From G963675935 sp963675935 (lineage in GTDB: Bacteria > Planctomycetota > Planctomycetia > Pirellulales > Thermoguttaceae), in the NCBI GenBank assembly GCA_963675935.2, contig OY780964.2, positions 1,364,001-1,428,000 of the forward strand: DNA of 64,000 nucleotides. Direction: 5' to 3'. Below are positions 55,070 through 63,946 of the stretch, in pieces (the first letter of the stretch is position 1; each line of letters begins with the position of its first letter). A model generated the notes under the pieces. It saw only the letters and a list, made by a program, of their open reading frames with translations. It ran no database searches and was not told where the DNA came from. The position numbers and the translations under genes were made by a program.

Positions 55070-55098
55070 ATTATACGCCAACCGAGCGGAAAGGTCCA
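55070..55098 (-). promoter_or_regulatory. Sigma-70-type promoter of ssrA
   Basis: TATAAT (55075-55070) is preceded by TGGACC (55098-55093) with a 17-base spacer on the minus strand. The start of transcription would be about 25 bases before the mature tmRNA 5' end, leaving a leader for RNase P. Confidence 0.75.
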
Positions 55099-55236
55099 GT
55101 CGTCCCCCAAACGGCGCAGGACAACGGGTGCAAGTTGCACTTTGTAAATCTGCCATGACGTGGTAAACAGAAGGGGGGAAGTTTTGCTTGGTGGGAGGCC
55201 AAGCGACATAACTTTAGGTAAAGGAGGTAGCCAGGG

Positions 55237-56908
55237 ATGGCCATTAGCGAAGCATTACTAGAACGAATCACGGGGATGACGGCCGAATTGCGGCGGGAAA
55301 TGTGGGGGCCAAACGGTGCGCCGGCCTGGGGAACGACGTTTGCCGAGATGGAAGACGAGACCGGGGAAGTCGGCGACGCTATTGCTTGCGTGCTGCTTTC
55401 CGAGGCGTTGCAAAAGCAGGCGGAGGCGGCCGGTCACGCGGCTGGCAAGTGCAGCGGATGCGGGGAGCCCATACCCCTAGAAGAAATCGCCGGACGGCTT
55501 CTCCAAGCCAAACGTGGAGAAGCCGTCTGGCAAGAATCCTACGGTCATTGCAAGCGGTGCCGCAAGGCTTTTTTTCCCTCACTCCCAATCCTTGGGCATC
55601 AGACCAGATGATACGGTTTCTCCGGCAGTGCTCCGCAAGATGGTTTTGTTGAAAAAGGGGACTGGCTCCGAACTGACATGTTTAAACACCGCGAAAAATG
55701 GTGGTAGTGAGGTGCCTGTCCCCCTTTTTCCGGGCAGTCACGCCAGCAGTTTTCAGCAGGCCAGCAAGGACTTGAAAGAAGAAGCCGAGTTGGACATTTC
55801 CGATCAACGGATCATGCGGGCCACCAAGCGGATCGGTCAAGAGCGAGTGGCCCAACGGAAGGCGGAGGAAGCGGCGTGGGAGGCGTTGCCGTTGCCCGAG
55901 CAACAAGACAGTCCGCGCGAGCAAGTTCCGTGCGTGGCGTGCGTTGAAATGGACGGCGGACGCATCCAGATTCGCAATCGCAACGAAGAATTGTCTCCGA
56001 AGAAAGAAGAAGAATCGCGGAAGGGGCGATTTTGGCGCGAGACGAAAGTGGGCTGCTTGTTGTCGATGACGAGCGAAACCTTCGCGTCCGATCCTTGCCC
56101 GGCGATTCCGAAGATTTTCGTCGATCCGCGTCGAATGGGCAAAATATCTCGTGAAATCAAGGGTTTTTCTGCGGTTGGCGATTCGCCGGCCAAGGAGGAA
56201 TCGGACAAGCCGTCGGCGTCTGAAAAGCGTCGAGGTCAGCCGGAGATATTGGTGCGGAGCGTGGTGGCGACGCGCGAGTCCATCGAGGCGTTCGGCAAGC
56301 AGTTGGCGTCGGCGGCGTGGGAGCGCGGCTTCATGGCGGCGAGCCGCAAGGCGTTCGTGGGCGATGGATCGGAAACAAATTGGTCGGTGTGGCGGCGATA
56401 CTTTTCACATTTCACGCCGATCGTGGATTTCATCCATGCGTTGTGTTACGTGTTCGCCGGCGCGATGGCCGGCCGCACGATGGAAGAAGCGTGGCCGGAA
56501 TACTGCCGTTGGGCGCAATGGTTGTGGAGCGGTCAGGTGGAGTTGGTGATTGCAGCGTTGCAAGAACGTCAGCGGGCGTTGGGACTGCCGGAGAAAAACG
56601 AGGCCGAAGATTCGCCGCGCAACAAGGTGGCGGATGCGTTGTGTTATCTGGAGAACCAAAGATCGAGGATGCACTATGACGAATATCGCCGGGAAGGGCT
56701 TCCGATCACCAGCAGCCACATCGAATCGACGATCAAGCAAATCAACCGTCGTGTGAAGGGCACGGAAAAGTTTTGGTCGAGTGGAGGAGCGGATGCGTTG
56801 TTGCAACTGACCGCCGACTACCTCAGCGACACCCAGCCGCTAACCACCTTTTGGCAGGATCGCCAAACCCAAGCCACCGGCCAACGCCACTACCAGACCG
56901 CCGGATAA
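55237..56908 (+). pseudogene. ISKra4-family transposase, frameshifted and interrupted
   Basis: The N-terminal frame starts at an ATG behind AAAGGAGG and has CSGCGE and HCKRCRKAFFP zinc-ribbon motifs. At a run of seven T (near 55568-55574) the match moves to the +1 frame (FFPHSQSLGIRPDDTVSPAVL...), which continues to 56908. The catalytic parts are CVEMDGGRIQIR, VGDGSETNWSVWRRYF...PIVDFIHAL and SSHIESTIKQINRRVKGTEKFW. About 27 codons near 55650-55730 come from a palindromic insert. One base lost or gained in the T-run, or slippage there, separates the halves. The pair is probably inactive. Confidence 0.8.
55651..55730. repeat. 80-bp REP/MITE-like palindromic insert
   Basis: Arms GAAAAAGGGGACTGGCTCC (55651-55669) and GGTGCCTGTCCCCCTTTTTC (55711-55730) pair imperfectly around about 40 bases. 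The GGGGAC-GG-CC style of end is that of REP elements moved by IS200-like RAYT transposases. It lies inside the ISKra4 transposase gene without breaking the frame. Confidence 0.65.
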
Positions 56909-57105
56909 ACAATACGCAAAGTGCAACTTGCACCCGAGGACTCTGGGGAAAGTATTACAATGCCGTTTATTGAGTGTCAGATTGCTAATGTCATAATAGT
57001 CGAAGGCCAACGGCCCGCGGAATGTGCTTTTCATCACCAATGATGCCGACATTGCTTCCCAAACATCCAATCAACATTCCCATTCCCGCGCAAGGGAGAA
57101 CTGCC

Positions 57106-58170
57106 ATGAAGCCCCAAACCGCCCGCGATGGCCTCCGACGCGGACTGCCCGTTTATCTGCTGATTTTTTCGGCACTTATCGCCGTCGCGGCCAGCGGCGA
57201 AGATCGGCCCGCCGGACGGGATAAGAAGCCTTTGCCCGACGCCTTCGATCAGAATAAACGCCTCGGCCGGGGCGTGAACATTTTGGGCTACGATCCGATC
57301 TGGAAATCGCGATCGAACGGCCGCTTTCAGGCCGAACACTTTCGATTGATTCACAACGCGGGTTTCCGCCACGTCCGCATCAATTTGCAGCCGTTCCGCG
57401 ATGCTCGGCCCAACGGCCGCCTCGGCGACGATTACTGGCGAACGCTCGACTGGGCCGTCCAAAACGCGACGGACGCCGGATTGGCCGTGATTCTCGATTG
57501 CCACGAGTATGAGACGTTGGCCCACGATCCATTGGCCAAAAAAGAGCGTTTTTTGGACTTTTGGAGACAGGTGGCTGAGCGTTACAAAAATGCTCCCGGC
57601 ACGGTCTATTTCGAGATTCTGAACGAACCGAACGGAGAGTTGACGCCCAAGCTGTGGAACCAGTTTCTCCGCGACGCGCTGGCCGTGATTCGCCGAACGA
57701 ATCCCGAGCGAACCGTAATCGTCGGACCGGGCCAGTGGAACAACATCGACAAACTCGGCGAACTCGATCTGCCGACCGACGACCGGCATCTCATCGTCAC
57801 GGTGCATTATTACAGCCCGTTCGAGTTTACCCATCAGGGCGCCCCTTGGGTCGGCCGGCAGGACAAAGTCGGCATCGCCTGGAACGGCACGGCCTCCGAG
57901 CGCAATGCCATTGCAAGCGACTTCGAGCGGGCGCAGGCTTGGGCCAAAAAGCACAATCGCCCCATCTATCTCGGCGAGTTCGGCGCGTACGACAAGGCCG
58001 CCATGTCTTCGCGGGTTCGATACCTCGACGGCGTCGCCCGGCAGGCCGAGCGGATGGGCTGGAGCTGGGCCTACTGGCAGTTCGACTCCGACTTCATTGT
58101 CTACGACATTCCGAACCATCGATGGAACAAGCCGATTTTGGAGGCTTTGATTCCGCCGGCAGGCTCGTAG
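57106..58170 (+). CDS. Secreted GH5-family glycoside hydrolase
   Basis: The ATG at 57106, after AAGGGAG, gives 354 residues with a signal peptide (about 1-31). The GH5 barrel shows GVNILGYDP, FRHVRINLQPF, VILDCHEYE, YFEILNEPNG (acid/base E174), HYYSPFEFTHQG and IYLGEFGAYD (nucleophile E291), ending with the WSWAYWQFDSDFIVYD strand typical of cellulase-type GH5. It should cut a beta-glucan or mannan outside the cell. The 200 bases before it hold no gene. Confidence 0.93.
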   Translation: MKPQTARDGLRRGLPVYLLIFSALIAVAASGEDRPAGRDKKPLPDAFDQNKRLGRGVNILGYDPIWKSRSNGRFQAEHFRLIHNAGFRHVRINLQPFRDARPNGRLGDDYWRTLDWAVQNATDAGLAVILDCHEYETLAHDPLAKKERFLDFWRQVAERYKNAPGTVYFEILNEPNGELTPKLWNQFLRDALAVIRRTNPERTVIVGPGQWNNIDKLGELDLPTDDRHLIVTVHYYSPFEFTHQGAPWVGRQDKVGIAWNGTASERNAIASDFERAQAWAKKHNRPIYLGEFGAYDKAAMSSRVRYLDGVARQAERMGWSWAYWQFDSDFIVYDIPNHRWNKPILEALIPPAGS

Positions 58171-58183
58171 ACGTTGCATCAAC

Positions 58184-58259
58184 CCGTTTAGCCGGCGAGC
58201 TTGCTCGCCGCGTTTGGGGGCGACATCCCACGCGGCGAGCAAGCTCGCCGGCTAAACGG
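58184..58259. repeat. Large perfect palindrome (29-bp arms, 18-base loop)
   Basis: Arms 58184-58212 and 58231-58259 are perfectly complementary, and each arm itself holds a smaller palindrome (GGCGAGCTTGCTCGCC). It lies 14 bases behind the GH5 stop and could act as a terminator or mRNA-stabilising hairpin, though no T-run follows. The nested structure looks like a dispersed repeat. Confidence 0.85.
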
Positions 58260-58357
58260 CATTGCAATGGATGCCACATCGTATTTGCCGTCCTCTACCC
58301 CCGCTCTCGGGGTGTTTTCGTGCGAATGCTCTCCCAAAACGCTATACTTGTGGAGCG

Positions 58358-59284
58358 ATGGACACCAATTACCAACGACTCGCCGCGAGATATATCCGCC
58401 GGCAAGCGAAACAGCTTTCCGGCCAGTTGGATGGGGTGCGCGCGGCGGAAGACATCGAGTTCGTCCATCGCGCGCGGGTGGCCACCCGGCGGCTTCGAGC
58501 GGCATTTCGGATGTTCGGTCCTTGTTTCACCCCCAAGCGAATCGGGCGATGGTGCAAGGCGATTCGCCGGATCACGGCCTCGTTGGGCGAGGCGCGCGAT
58601 CGCGACGTGCAAATCGATTGGCTCCGCGGCGCCCTGGCGGCGCAAGGCGAGAAGGAGTGTTCCTCGGGCATTGCTCGCGTGCTGGTCGAATTGGAGCGCG
58701 ACCGCGAGCGGTTGCAGCGGCGCGTCGTCGAGGCGGTGGATCGCCTCGATGCCGGCGGCGTTTTGCGGGACATGCGGCGGGTGACGAAAAAAATCCTGGA
58801 AAAATCGGAGACGGCGACGAACGCCTCGGCGGCGTCGCCCAAGACGCAAGCAGACATCGAGCGGCACGTCGTCCGCCAGTTGAACCGGCTTCTCGAACAC
58901 CAAAACAGCCTGGCCGATCCCGAAGACCGGGAGCATCATCACGCCATGCGAATCGCGGCCAAGCGGTTGCGATACGTGTTGGAGATTTCGCGTCCGGCGT
59001 GTCCGGGCCGGTTTGACGAGGCGCTCGATGCGATCAAGCGGGTGCAAACGCTGTTGGGCGACGTTCACGACTGCGACGTTTGGCTTGCCCACCTCGAAGC
59101 CTTTGCCGCCGGCGAGCGCGACCGCGTCATCGCGATGTTCGGCCACGCCGGCCGATTCCTGCATTTGCAGCCGGGCATCGAGCATCTGCAAAACGACCGT
59201 CGCGAGCATCGGCAGGCCGTGTTCGCCGAACTCGTGAAAGATTGGAATGAATTGAGCCATCGCGGGGTTTGGAGTACAGGGTAG
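58358..59284 (+). CDS. CHAD-domain protein
   Basis: The ATG at 58358, with TGGAG close upstream, gives 308 residues. The alpha-helical CHAD domain has paired basic/His motifs EFVHRARVATRRLRAAFRMF (about 30-50) and HHAMRIAAKRLRYVLEI (about 190-207), plus GEARDRDVQ and LLGDVHDCDVW. CHAD domains bind polyphosphate granules. The Ppx/GppA phosphatase 3.1 kb downstream on the same strand is a common partner. Confidence 0.93.
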   Translation: MDTNYQRLAARYIRRQAKQLSGQLDGVRAAEDIEFVHRARVATRRLRAAFRMFGPCFTPKRIGRWCKAIRRITASLGEARDRDVQIDWLRGALAAQGEKECSSGIARVLVELERDRERLQRRVVEAVDRLDAGGVLRDMRRVTKKILEKSETATNASAASPKTQADIERHVVRQLNRLLEHQNSLADPEDREHHHAMRIAAKRLRYVLEISRPACPGRFDEALDAIKRVQTLLGDVHDCDVWLAHLEAFAAGERDRVIAMFGHAGRFLHLQPGIEHLQNDRREHRQAVFAELVKDWNELSHRGVWSTG

Positions 59285-59440
59285 CACACCACACCCCCCA
59301 GGAAGTATTGAAGCCACAAAGCCTTATTTGCGAGCACAAGAAAAATCGTCCGTTGCCCTACTTCTCACAGATCGGCATTCCCACTATATTGACAGCCGGC
59401 CAAATCATCTGGTGGACCACAATATAGGGGCCGTGGTGCC

Positions 59441-60484
59441 ATGAGCGAGTCTCTTTCGCCTGCCTTGTCGATACCGCTTGTGAAGGGCGGGCTTTCCGAA
59501 TCCGTCCGGCGGCTCTGCGACATGTCGGACGCCGAATTGGCGGTTTACGACATCGCTGAGTTGAACTTGATGGTGGCTAGCGGACTGCCGGGCGCGGAAA
59601 ACTTGGACATCGGCTCGCTTCTGCAAAAGCTCGACGGGTGGGCAGACTTTGTTCGCTGGGTAACGGAGAGAGTCCTTCTTCGACGAGCACGAGAACTTTG
59701 CTACGAGAAGTATTCCGAAGCTCAGCTTCGGATTCTGGCAATGGTCACGGCGTTGCAACGCGGTCTTGGCCTACGTTACAACCTCGCATTCATGTATGGC
59801 GAATACGACGCATCTGATTCGCGCAACCTCTTTATTCACGGCCCGCTGACGGGACATGGCTTTACGTGCGTAACCGCCCCTGTCATTTATGCAGCGATCG
59901 GGCGACGGTTGGGCTATCCGATCAAGCTCGTACATGCCAAGGAGCATACATTCTGCCGATGGGACGAGCGAGACGGGGAGCGATTCAATATCGAGTCAAC
60001 GTCGCCTGGCCTAACGATGCCTCCCGATGAAGTCTATTATAAATGGCCAAAACCGATAACGCCGGAAGAGGTCAAGCGCGACCGCTACCTTCGCAGTCTC
60101 TCTCCACGCGAGGAGTTGGCATTCTTCATCTCGCGGCGCGGATGCTGTTGCATTGACAACTTAGACACGCTTGGTGCGATGGAAGCGTTCTGCTACGCCC
60201 ACCAACTTATCCCTGATCTGCCCGTCTATGGGAACTACTGGGCAGTCACAACTATTATGCATCGCTTGGTGCATGGGACGAATCTGCCCGTGGGGACGCA
60301 AATTCAGGTGTCGCAAGAGAAGCCCACACCGAGTCTCCATATTATGCCGTTGCCCAAGAAGAAGTGGGAGAAGCTCTTTTTTCCTTGTGCGCTCGAACAT
60401 CTAAATCGCATAGACCGCAATCGACGGGCAAAATGTGACGTATCCGCCCATGATAAGGTATTCCAGCAAATGGCTATGAACTGA
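59441..60484 (+). CDS. Transglutaminase-like superfamily protein
   Basis: The 347-residue protein has no signal peptide. Residues about 145-190 carry the Cys-His-Asp-type triad pattern: GHGFTCVTAPVIYAAIGRRLGYPIKLVHA, then KEHTFCRWDE and RFNIEST. The rest is not recognisable (C-terminal basic tail). The fold includes proteases and deamidases as well as cross-linking enzymes. It is 13 bases before the RHS gene and probably co-transcribed. Its look differs from the flanking CHAD and Ppx genes. Confidence 0.8.
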   Translation: MSESLSPALSIPLVKGGLSESVRRLCDMSDAELAVYDIAELNLMVASGLPGAENLDIGSLLQKLDGWADFVRWVTERVLLRRARELCYEKYSEAQLRILAMVTALQRGLGLRYNLAFMYGEYDASDSRNLFIHGPLTGHGFTCVTAPVIYAAIGRRLGYPIKLVHAKEHTFCRWDERDGERFNIESTSPGLTMPPDEVYYKWPKPITPEEVKRDRYLRSLSPREELAFFISRRGCCCIDNLDTLGAMEAFCYAHQLIPDLPVYGNYWAVTTIMHRLVHGTNLPVGTQIQVSQEKPTPSLHIMPLPKKKWEKLFFPCALEHLNRIDRNRRAKCDVSAHDKVFQQMAMN

Positions 60485-60497
60485 AAGGAAACCGGCA

Positions 60498-61409
60498 ATG
60501 TTCTATCCTAAAGTGGGAGAGTTCCTGAGTGAAGATATGTTGATGGCCGATGAACGCACACACTTGGACGGCAACGGTAACATCGTGACCGACAAAGTGC
60601 TGTGGCCGCTCACGGATCAGCAAGGCACGGTTCGCGATCTTGCCAAGGTGGATGCGAATGGCGCTACGGCTGTTGTAGACCACATTGTCTATGACAGCTT
60701 CGGGAAGGTGGTGAGCGAAAGCGATCCATCGCAAGGCACGTTGATCGGTTACGCCGGGTTGCCCTACGACAAAGCCAGCGGAATGAACCGAAGTGCAACC
60801 CGGCCATACGATCCATCTACGGGCCAGTGGACGCAAGCTGACTTGATTGACTTCCTGGGCCGCGACCCGAACCGCTATCGCTACTGCGGCAATTCGCCGA
60901 CAAACGCCACGGACCCGAGTGGATGTGCAACTCCTGATGCCCATAAACTTCTCGACCGTTATAAGCTATTGATGTCTCTGAAACCGAAACTATCGGATAA
61001 GCAGATGGTGAAGGCTCTAATCGTGGAAGCCCTTATTATTACGGGCGGCAACGCTCAAAAAGCTTTTGCGCTTATCCTCGAAATCCACGATGTGCCGGGG
61101 GTTGATAACGACATTTGGGTATCTGTCGATCACTTCTTCAATTCATGGACTACTAACCAGACAATTCCAATCGGTGCTGGCCCGGTCGCCGAGGCAGCGA
61201 ATATAATTTACGAAAATGGTAAACGTTCTGAGTTCATCCGGCAGAATTGGCTGCCTCGAGACAGAGCGAATAGACCGCCATCCCAGTGGACTTATATGCA
61301 ATATCGCTGGGGCAGCATTGGTGCCACGGCTGCCACATTTTACAATTCGAATCTTTTGCTCGGTTCTGAAGAATGGAAGAGCTTTTTGAAATGGCTTGAC
61401 AGCAAGTAG
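60498..61409 (+). CDS. Orphan RHS-core C-terminus with variable tail
   Basis: The 303-residue protein starts behind AAAGGAAACC. Residues about 35-145 are the end of an RHS core (DQQGTVRDL, HIVYDSFGKVVSES, GYAGLPYDKASGMNRSATRPYDPSTGQWTQADL, RDPNRYRYCGNSPTNATDPSG). Residues 146-303 form a variable C-terminal domain with no motif I can name. Full RHS proteins exceed 1,000 residues, so the shell is missing. This is either a displaced toxin cassette or a decayed gene whose start was re-formed. The small membrane protein behind it may be the immunity partner. Confidence 0.75.
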   Translation: MFYPKVGEFLSEDMLMADERTHLDGNGNIVTDKVLWPLTDQQGTVRDLAKVDANGATAVVDHIVYDSFGKVVSESDPSQGTLIGYAGLPYDKASGMNRSATRPYDPSTGQWTQADLIDFLGRDPNRYRYCGNSPTNATDPSGCATPDAHKLLDRYKLLMSLKPKLSDKQMVKALIVEALIITGGNAQKAFALILEIHDVPGVDNDIWVSVDHFFNSWTTNQTIPIGAGPVAEAANIIYENGKRSEFIRQNWLPRDRANRPPSQWTYMQYRWGSIGATAATFYNSNLLLGSEEWKSFLKWLDSK

Positions 61410-61570
61410 TCTCAAACTGCTTTCAAACAACCTATTCCACACATTGAGAATAGTCATTGTTTGATCCTAAAAGCCAAGGAGCAAGTTTGCAGTCATACGA
61501 CGGTTACTGGTTGAATGGAGTGTAGTTGCGGCTCTTCTGCGTTTTTGTCGCAATTTCGAGGAGAGGTGGG

Positions 61571-62122
61571 ATGCAGGAAAGTTCAAGTTGGATGCCTGAG
61601 CAAGTGGAGAACGCAAGCCCTAGTCGCAAGATATTGCTTCGTTGTGGCATTAAGGCGAGTATTTGGGCGGCAGTTGCGCTTCTGGTATGGGATGCAGCCA
61701 TCTGGGGATCGTTTGTATTGTCAGCGATTGTCTGTCCAATTTGGTTTCTTGTCAGCATTGTGAAAAATATAATTCGGCGCCCTGGTTGGAGGCTCGCTCT
61801 TCTCAGGATTGCAATTCCGCCCATGACGTTGGGGCTGATTATGGCCAACAACGCCGTCCAACTCAAGATCGCAAAGGCAAACGCCCCGCGAGTTGTCGCG
61901 GCTTGCGAGGAATTCCACGCTGCCAACGGTGGGTTCCCAAAGACTCTTGACGAACTCGTTCCCCGATACTTGCCATCCATTCCATGTGCCAAGTATTGCG
62001 TGACTGGTAAGTTCCTCTATTTGAATTATCAAGACCACCCCTTACTCATATGGTATACGTTCCCTGTATTTGGCAAGAACGTCTACAACTTTGAGAAGCG
62101 GCAGTGGAACTACATTGATTAG
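61571..62122 (+). CDS. Small membrane protein behind the RHS cassette (possible immunity protein)
   Basis: The ATG at 61571, behind GAGGAGAGGTGGG, gives 183 residues. Two or three hydrophobic segments (about 30-75 and 85-105) are followed by a soluble part, AKANAPRVVAACEEFHAANGGFPKTLDELVPRYLPSIP, that resembles the end of pseudopilin-like domains, and an aromatic tail. Similar proteins seem common behind RHS genes, so an immunity role is plausible but unproven. The 160 bases before it hold nothing I can name. Confidence 0.65.
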   Translation: MQESSSWMPEQVENASPSRKILLRCGIKASIWAAVALLVWDAAIWGSFVLSAIVCPIWFLVSIVKNIIRRPGWRLALLRIAIPPMTLGLIMANNAVQLKIAKANAPRVVAACEEFHAANGGFPKTLDELVPRYLPSIPCAKYCVTGKFLYLNYQDHPLLIWYTFPVFGKNVYNFEKRQWNYID

Positions 62123-62190
62123 AGGCAGATAGTCGAACTCACCAAGCTCGCAAGGTCATCAGATGGACACACATAAGACTCATAGAGACT

Positions 62191-62243
62191 CATAAAGGGG
62201 CGAAGCACTCATAAAGGGTCGGGAGTCATAAAGGGTCGGGCGT
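62191..62243. repeat. 17-base direct repeats
   Basis: CATAAAGGGTCGGGAGT (62210-62226) and CATAAAGGGTCGGGCGT (62227-62243) lie in tandem, with a looser copy CATAAAGGGGCGAAG from 62191. They are in the 267-base gap before the Ppx gene, which also has CCCCAATCCCCAGTCCC low-complexity sequence at about 62370. The GGGTCGGG core recalls REP-type repeats. Confidence 0.6.
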
Positions 62244-62389
62244 CACTTATACGGAACACGTCATGCGGTTATGACAATCGAAATCTTTTGATTACCATCG
62301 TCTGGGTAGCAATACTTGTGAGTTACGCTTTGTATTGATACACTGCATCGCGAGGCCGCAAGCGGCCAATCCCCAATCCCCAGTCCCTA

Positions 62390-63937
62390 ATGTCCACTCC
62401 CTCGACAGCCGCCAAAACCGTCGCCGCCATCGACGTGGGCGCCAACGCCCTGCGGATGGTCGTTGCCGAAGTGTTCGCCGACGGACGGATCGAAACGCTC
62501 GAACAACTTCACCGCGCGGTCCGATTGGGCCAAGACACCTTCCGCCGCGGCCGGCTCGGCGGCGAAAGCATGAGGGCCGCCGTCCAAATCCTGCGAGATT
62601 ACCGCCAGTTGCTCGATCTCTACAAGGTCGAAAAGGTGCGGGCCGTGGCCACCACGGCCGTCCGCGAGGCCGCCAACCGCGAGACGTTTCTCGACCGCGT
62701 GTTCATGGCCACCCGGCTCAACGTCGAGGTGATCGACACGTCGGAGGAGAGCCGGCTGACGGTCTCCGCGGTGCGTCAGGCGGTGGGCGACTCGCTGGGC
62801 GTCAACCAGCGGCAGACGTTGATCGCCGACGTCGGCGGCGGAAGCACCTTGCTCACCGTCCTGCTCGACGGCGAGATCGACACCGCCCAAAGCCTGCGGC
62901 TCGGTTCGATCCGGCTCCAAGAAATGTTTTCGACCAGCGAGGAGTCGCCTCGCCGTTCGGCCGAGTTGTTGCGCCAGCACATCTCGAACACGCTATCGTC
63001 GTTGCAGAGCGTCGTGTCGTTGGAGGAGATCGACTCGTTCGTCGCCGTGGGCGGCGACGCCCGATTTGCCGCCCGGGAAATCGGCGTGCCCACCGAATCG
63101 AGCGAGCTGGTGGTGGTCGAGCCCGAGGCGTTCGACCGGCTTGTCGAACGTTGCGAGCGGCACACGGCTGAGGAACTGTCGAAACGCCACGGCCTGCCGT
63201 TCGCCGAGGCCGAAACCCTGAATCCGGCCTTGTTGGTCTACCAGCAGCTTTTGCACAAGACGAAGGCCGCGGAGATGATCGTTTCCGACGTTTCGATGCG
63301 CGACGGGCTGTTGCTGGAACTTGCCCGCGAGGTGACCGGCAAGGAAGACGCCTCGCTGCTGACCGGCGTGATCCATTCGGCCCAGGCGATTGCTGAAAAA
63401 TATCACGTCGATCCCGAACATGCGCGGAACGTGGCGGAGACGGCCGAGCGGCTGTTCGACGTGTTTCAGGCTGACCACGGCCTCGGTCCCCGGCAGCGAT
63501 TGCTGCTGCGCGTCGCGGCGTTGTTGCACGAGGTCGGCGGGTTCGTCAGCAGCCGGGCGCACCACAAACACAGCGAATATCTGATCGCCAACTCCGAGAT
63601 TTTCGGGCTGAATCGGAACGAGATTACGATGGTGGCGCAGATCGCCCGGTATCATCGGCGGAGCGGTCCGAAATCGACGCATCCGCTCTACGTGGCGATG
63701 CCGCGCGAGTCGCGGGTGACGGTGAGCAAGCTCGCGGCGCTGTTGCGAGTGGCCGATGCCTTGATCCGCGGCCATCGCCGGCGTGCCGACGACATTCACT
63801 TCCAGCGGCAGGGCGACGAATTGATCGTGGCGATGCCCGCCGGGCCGGACCTACTGCTCGAAGAGCGCGCGGTCGAAACGAAGGGCGACCTGCTCGAAGA
63901 CATTTACGGCGTGAAAATCCGGCTGGAACAAGCGTAA
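62390..63937 (+). CDS. Ppx/GppA-family phosphatase with C-terminal HD-type domain
   Basis: The 515-residue protein has the ASKHA phosphatase motifs AAIDVGANALRMVVAEV (about 11-27), AVATTAVREAANR, VEVIDTSEESRLT and LIADVGGGSTLLTVL (about 144). From about 330 it has an HD-domain-like helical half (AALLHEVGGFVSSRAHHKHSEYLIANSEIFGLNRNEI). Such enzymes split polyphosphate or pppGpp. Here the CHAD protein upstream supports polyphosphate. The start codon is ATG; no strong ribosome site is visible. Confidence 0.92.
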   Translation: MSTPSTAAKTVAAIDVGANALRMVVAEVFADGRIETLEQLHRAVRLGQDTFRRGRLGGESMRAAVQILRDYRQLLDLYKVEKVRAVATTAVREAANRETFLDRVFMATRLNVEVIDTSEESRLTVSAVRQAVGDSLGVNQRQTLIADVGGGSTLLTVLLDGEIDTAQSLRLGSIRLQEMFSTSEESPRRSAELLRQHISNTLSSLQSVVSLEEIDSFVAVGGDARFAAREIGVPTESSELVVVEPEAFDRLVERCERHTAEELSKRHGLPFAEAETLNPALLVYQQLLHKTKAAEMIVSDVSMRDGLLLELAREVTGKEDASLLTGVIHSAQAIAEKYHVDPEHARNVAETAERLFDVFQADHGLGPRQRLLLRVAALLHEVGGFVSSRAHHKHSEYLIANSEIFGLNRNEITMVAQIARYHRRSGPKSTHPLYVAMPRESRVTVSKLAALLRVADALIRGHRRRADDIHFQRQGDELIVAMPAGPDLLLEERAVETKGDLLEDIYGVKIRLEQA

Positions 63938-63946
63938 ACGCTCGTA

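Larger units (their letters stand above)
55125..56936 (+). mobile_element. ISKra4-like element (1,812 bp), decayed
   Basis: Perfect 20-bp inverted repeats CGGGTGCAAGTTGCACTTTG (55125-55144) and its complement (56917-56936) bound the element. AGGAC follows the right end and occurs two bases before the left end, so a target duplication is possible but not clean. The left end is 27 bases upstream of the ssrA -35 box. The transposase gene is frameshifted and carries a small palindromic insert. Confidence 0.85.

Noticed and set aside
54916..55209. A 97-residue minus-strand protein ending NLAMAA
   Set aside because: The stretch is the ssrA promoter and tmRNA; the last codons are the proteolysis tag.
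57034..58242. A 402-residue minus-strand frame opposite the GH5 gene
   Set aside because: It mirrors the GH5 gene, which has a signal peptide, catalytic Glu residues and a ribosome site.
62335..63171. A 278-residue Arg-rich plus-strand frame at the Ppx gene
   Set aside because: It is a frame shadow of the Ppx/GppA gene, with composition typical of high-GC shadows.
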